Positions 6,709 through 8,305 of a DNA stretch of 8,305 nt are shown piece after piece. Where the stretch lies: positions 1-8,305 of the forward strand of contig RFIO01000183.1 of the NCBI GenBank assembly GCA_003695205.1, read 5' to 3'. Source of the stretch: Deltaproteobacteria bacterium (GTDB taxonomy: Bacteria > Desulfobacterota > Desulfuromonadia > Desulfuromonadales > Geothermobacteraceae). A program made the position numbers and the translations under genes. How positions within the stretch are numbered: position 1 is the first letter of the stretch; each line of letters begins with the position of its first letter. Below the pieces are notes generated by a model. It saw only the letters and a program-made list of their open reading frames with translations, did no database searches and was not told the origin of the DNA.

Positions 6709-6748
6709 TGAAAAAGTTCGGGCAGGCTCTCGCCTGCCCGCCTCTTCA
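6709..6748 (-). terminator. Hairpin with GNRA-type loop and T-run after rpiB; probable intrinsic terminator or processing element
   Basis: On the minus strand a perfect 9-bp GC-rich stem (6740-6732 with 6727-6719) closes a four-base GAGA loop, which has the GNRA form. After a two-base AA (6718-6717) comes C followed by five T (6715-6711). The T-run can pair back with the purine-rich TGAAGAGG at 6748-6741, which includes the rpiB stop codon, adding about 8 bp with two G-U pairs. It therefore looks like a terminator with a paired A/U base, but the spacer between stem and T-run is not ideal. Termination may be partial. An mRNA-stabilising or processing role is the alternative. Confidence 0.55.
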
Positions 6749-7207
6749 TCTCTTCGCATCTGTACCGCACAATCTGTCTTCAAGCTCGGCGATCTTGTCG
6801 AGGCGCCGCTGATGGCGCCCTGCTTCGAAGGCGGCATCGAGCCAAATCCCGACCATGACCGTCGCCTGATCCGGGCTGAGAACCCGTCCTCCCATGACCA
6901 GGATATTGGCGTTGTTATGCTCCTTCGCCATGCGAGCGGTGAATTCGTCTGTCACAAGCGCGGCCCGGACTCGCGGAAACTTGTTGGCGACTATCGACAT
7001 GCCGATTCCGGTGCCGCATACGAGAATCCCCTTCTCCGCCTTGCCACTGCTGACAAGTTCAGCCACCCTGATACCGAAGTCAGGGTAATCGACAGAGTTG
7101 TCGTCGCGCGTTCCGATGTCGTTGACATCGCATTCACGCTCACGCAGGTAGGCGACGATGGCATCCTTCAGGGCACGGCCGCCGTGGTCGCTGCCGATGA
7201 CGATCAT
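6746..7207 (-). CDS. rpiB: Ribose 5-phosphate isomerase B
   Basis: RpiB interconverts ribose 5-phosphate and ribulose 5-phosphate in the pentose phosphate pathway. The 153-residue protein opens with IGSDHGG (4-10; Asp7 and His8). It carries the active-site loop CGTGIGMSIVANK starting at Cys64, the general base, then the EHNNANIL segment with the ring-opening His, and GRH-x-RR near the C-terminus for phosphate binding. The Cys-containing loop supports RpiB rather than the Cys-less LacAB-type subunits. The start is ATG 7207-7205, two bases after the fabF stop, with AGGAAGG (7221-7215) 7 nt upstream inside the end of fabF. The same frame is open to 7324, but that part overlaps fabF. Its product ribulose 5-phosphate is the substrate of the RibB half of the RibBA encoded further down. 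Confidence 0.96.
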   Translation of the reverse strand: MIVIGSDHGGRALKDAIVAYLRERECDVNDIGTRDDNSVDYPDFGIRVAELVSSGKAEKGILVCGTGIGMSIVANKFPRVRAALVTDEFTARMAKEHNNANILVMGGRVLSPDQATVMVGIWLDAAFEAGRHQRRLDKIAELEDRLCGTDAKR

Positions 7208-7209
7208 GT

Positions 7210-8305
7210 TCAGACCTTCCTGAATGCCAGAGTTGCGTTGGTGCCGCCAAATCCAAAGGAATTGCTCAGGCCTACCCGGATCCCGGCTTCCCTGGCCTGG
7301 TTGGGCACGTAGTCGAGATCGCATTCGGGGTCGGCCTCGTCATAGTTGATGGTCGGCGGCACGACTCCACGATCGATGGCCAGCGCCAGGTAGACGGCCT
7401 CGAGGCCACCTGCGGCTCCAAGGGCGTGGCCGGTCATGCTCTTGGTAGAGCTGACCATAAGCTTGCCGGCGTGATCGCCGAAAACGCTCTTGATGGCCAT
7501 GGTCTCGTACAGGTCGTTGAACTTGGTCGAGGTGCCATGGGCATTGATGTAATCGACCTCGTCGGCATTGATGCCACCGGTATCGAGGGCCATTTGCATG
7601 CAGCGGGCCGCCCCCTCCCCGCCGGGCGCGGGAGCGGTAAGGTGATAGGCGTCGCCGGTCATGCCGTAACCAACGATTTCGGCGTAGATATGCGCCCCGC
7701 GTTTTTGGGCGGACTCGAATTCCTCAATGAACAGAATGCCGGCCCCTTCGGCCATAACGAAGCCATCCCGGTTTTTCTCAAAGGGGCGACTGGCCGCCTG
7801 CGGGTCATCATTGCGGGTCGACAGGGCTTTCATGACATTGAAGCCACCGATCCCCAAAGGCGTAATAGTCGATTCGCAACCGCCGCAGATCATGGCATCG
7901 GCATCCCCGCGCTGAACGGCCCGAAAGGCATCGCCAATCGAGTGGGTGCCGGTTGCACAGGCGGAAACCGACGACAGATTCGGCCCCTTGGCACCGGTCC
8001 GCATTGAAATGAAACCAGGTGCCAGGTTGATGATCAGCATCGGAATGAAAAAGGGGGAAATCTTCCTGTAGCCCCCCTCGAGCATAGCCTGGTGGTATTT
8101 TTCAATGGTTGGAAGACCACCGAGACCGGCACCAACCTGGACCCCTACGCGCGTGGCGTTGGAATCATTTATCGTGAAACCTGAATCTTCCAGCGCCATG
8201 TCGGCAGCCGCCACTGCATACTGGATGAACAGGTCCATTTTGCGCTGTTCTTTTTTCTCGATGAAATCGTCGGGATTGAAGTCTTTGACCTCTCCGGCAA
8301 TCTGG
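7210..8305 (-). CDS. fabF: Beta-ketoacyl-ACP synthase II, N-terminus missing (runs off the right edge)
   Basis: FabF (KAS II) elongates fatty acids by condensing malonyl-ACP with acyl-ACP in the cytoplasm. About 364 codons are visible, entering in frame at the window edge as QIAGEVKDFNPDDFIEKKE, so roughly the first 45-50 residues of a normal 410-415-residue protein are outside. The whole catalytic triad is present: the nucleophilic Cys in SSVSACATGTHS, the first His in INAHGTSTKFND, and the second His in STKSMTGHALGAAGG. The C-terminus ends in the usual SNSFGFGGTNATLAFRKV. The Met at 8238-8236 is internal, not the start, because family-typical sequence continues upstream to the edge. The neighbour upstream in related genomes is normally acpP, which cannot be seen here. 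Its stop lies 2 nt before rpiB, so the two are probably co-transcribed. Confidence 0.97.
   Translation of the reverse strand, partial: QIAGEVKDFNPDDFIEKKEQRKMDLFIQYAVAAADMALEDSGFTINDSNATRVGVQVGAGLGGLPTIEKYHQAMLEGGYRKISPFFIPMLIINLAPGFISMRTGAKGPNLSSVSACATGTHSIGDAFRAVQRGDADAMICGGCESTITPLGIGGFNVMKALSTRNDDPQAASRPFEKNRDGFVMAEGAGILFIEEFESAQKRGAHIYAEIVGYGMTGDAYHLTAPAPGGEGAARCMQMALDTGGINADEVDYINAHGTSTKFNDLYETMAIKSVFGDHAGKLMVSSTKSMTGHALGAAGGLEAVYLALAIDRGVVPPTINYDEADPECDLDYVPNQAREAGIRVGLSNSFGFGGTNATLAFRKV

Noticed and set aside
6655..6837. N-terminal extension of GlyA by 61 residues
   Set aside because: The extension has no SHMT similarity, overlaps the rpiB coding end and the hairpin, and a near-perfect ribosome-binding site sits directly before the ATG at 6654.
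7208..7324. Upstream extension of RpiB
   Set aside because: It overlaps the fabF C-terminus in another frame, and the family begins at the M-I-V-I-G-S-D-H motif with a good ribosome-binding site.

Overview
The window is a single unidirectional stretch of bacterial housekeeping genes, all on the minus strand, so transcription runs from high to low coordinates. The base composition is GC-rich and gaps are almost absent. The gene order (fabF, rpiB, glyA, dCMP deaminase, nrdR, ribD, ribE, ribBA, ribH, nusB, a small M17-N-like gene, then hom) and the protein sequences resemble Desulfuromonadales (the Geobacter / Pelobacter / Desulfuromonas group of the former Deltaproteobacteria). That placement rests on recognition and was not checked by a search.

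Layout in transcription order: fabF enters from the right edge without its N-terminus (8305-7210), followed 2 nt later by rpiB (7207-6746). A 91-nt gap then holds a strong hairpin with a GNRA-type loop and a T-run. Next come glyA (6654-5404), a ComEB-type dCMP deaminase (5400-4945), nrdR (4948-4472), ribD (4472-3354), ribE from a TTG start (3369-2722), bifunctional ribBA (2693-1488), ribH (1460-996), nusB (995-525), an orphan M17 N-terminal-domain-like protein (525-58) and the first 13 complete codons of a probable homoserine dehydrogenase gene (41-1). From glyA onward, junctions are overlaps or gaps of at most 28 nt, which fits one transcript with translational coupling.

Functionally, ribD, ribE, ribBA and ribH encode all the classical enzymes from GTP plus ribulose 5-phosphate to riboflavin, except the pyrimidine phosphatase. 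No flavokinase/FAD synthetase (ribF) gene is seen. RpiB can supply ribulose 5-phosphate, the substrate of the RibB half of RibBA. GlyA (one-carbon units), dCMP deaminase (dUMP) and NrdR (repressor of ribonucleotide reductase genes) together concern deoxynucleotide and dTTP supply. NusB is the antitermination factor commonly encoded beside ribH.

No mobile element, CRISPR array, tRNA, rRNA or FMN riboswitch was seen, and no gap exceeds 91 nt. No novel defence or accessory system is visible. The points most worth a second look are a His-to-Gln change at the metal-binding position of the RibB half of RibBA, the stand-alone M17 N-terminal-like protein, and the rpiB-glyA hairpin.
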